Assembly: GCA_903919625.1 (NCBI GenBank)
Contig: CAIXIZ010000267.1
Coordinates: forward strand, 1 to 5,848
Origin: an uncultured Verrucomicrobiota bacterium
GTDB lineage: Bacteria > Verrucomicrobiota > Verrucomicrobiia > Opitutales > Opitutaceae
Reading direction: 5' to 3'
Length of the DNA: 5,848 nt
The translations under genes were made by a program, and so were the position numbers. Below are positions 5,599 through 5,848 of the stretch, piece by piece. Under the pieces are notes generated by a model, which was not told the DNA's origin, ran no database searches, and saw nothing but the letters and a program-made list of their open reading frames with translations. Within the stretch, counting starts at the first letter, position 1. Each line of letters starts with the position of its first letter.

Positions 5599-5848
5599 AT
5601 GACAAACGCAAATCTCGTTTCTGCCCGAATCGGGCGGCGCTCCTGGCTCCTCCTGGCGGCGGCCGTGGCGCTCATGCTGGCCGCCTGTGGCGGCGGCAAG
5701 CCGCCGGCGGCCGCCAGCCCGGCGCCGGCGGCCGGATCTGCGCCGAAAACCATCGCTGACTGGTTTGCCATCAAAGTCGGCCCGGAGACGGTCCGGATGC
5801 AGCTCGCGGTCACTGATCCCGAGATGGAGCACGGGCTGATGCAGCGCC
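5599..5848 (+). CDS. DUF192 domain lipoprotein, N-terminal part (cut by right edge)
   Basis: Eighty-three codons are visible, starting at ATG 5599. The N-terminus is a lipoprotein signal peptide: a basic segment with Arg13-Arg14, a hydrophobic core WLLLAAAVALML (16-27), and the lipobox LAAC with Cys30 as the lipidated residue, followed by Gly31. The twin arginine could suggest Tat export, but the match is short. A disordered Pro/Ala/Gly-rich tether covers about 31-50. From residue 54 the sequence WFAIKVGPETVRMQLAVTD...HGLMQR matches the start of DUF192 (usual pattern: a beta strand, then AxTPEERxxGLMxR). DUF192 proteins are small, mostly single-domain envelope or secreted proteins of unknown biochemical function. 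The fold would be completed beyond the window, so its integrity cannot be checked. It is divergent from the peptidase operon and shares only its upstream region with it. Confidence 0.88.
   Translation, partial: MTNANLVSARIGRRSWLLLAAAVALMLAACGGGKPPAAASPAPAAGSAPKTIADWFAIKVGPETVRMQLAVTDPEMEHGLMQR

Noticed and set aside
1..5848. CRISPR array, tRNA, rRNA, transposase gene, prophage or defence genes
   Set aside because: No regularly spaced repeats, no cloverleaf or rRNA-like sequence, and no matching protein families on either strand.

Overview
The window is GC-rich, tightly packed bacterial chromosome. The mix of genes suggests the PVC group, most likely a Verrucomicrobiota bacterium of the Opitutales type: a Pkn-type Ser/Thr kinase with an ERAAYL-type leader, a DEAD-box helicase with a DbpA-type tail, a compact M24 peptidase and an Fpg-like glycosylase without a proper zinc finger. 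The taxonomic call is an inference from protein style. No rRNA or other phylogenetic marker is present.

Layout, left to right. (1) Bases 1-523, minus strand: the N-terminal 174 residues of a Ser/Thr protein kinase that runs off the left edge. (2) Bases 587-2533, plus strand: a 648-residue DEAD-box RNA helicase transcribed divergently from the kinase, with 63 bp between the two starts. (3) Bases 2534-2807: a convergent intergenic region full of inverted repeats. It holds a perfect 11-bp hairpin that probably terminates helicase transcription and a paired GC-rich palindrome resembling a dispersed REP-type element. (4) Bases 2808-5554, minus strand: a three-gene cluster transcribed in the order M24 metallopeptidase, Fpg/Nei-family DNA glycosylase, TlyA rRNA methyltransferase. 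The gaps are 21 nt and a 4-nt ATGA overlap, so this is almost certainly one operon. (5) Bases 5599-5848, plus strand: the start of a DUF192 lipoprotein gene, divergent from the peptidase and cut by the right edge.

The genes look like housekeeping functions: RNA remodelling, rRNA modification, base-excision repair, peptide turnover, a signalling kinase and an envelope lipoprotein. I see no defence island, prophage, CRISPR array, tRNA, rRNA or transposase gene, and no convincing evidence of a new multi-gene system. The points most worth checking are the degenerate zinc finger of the glycosylase, the DETD (not DEAD) motif II of the helicase, and the structured intergenic region at 2560-2733.
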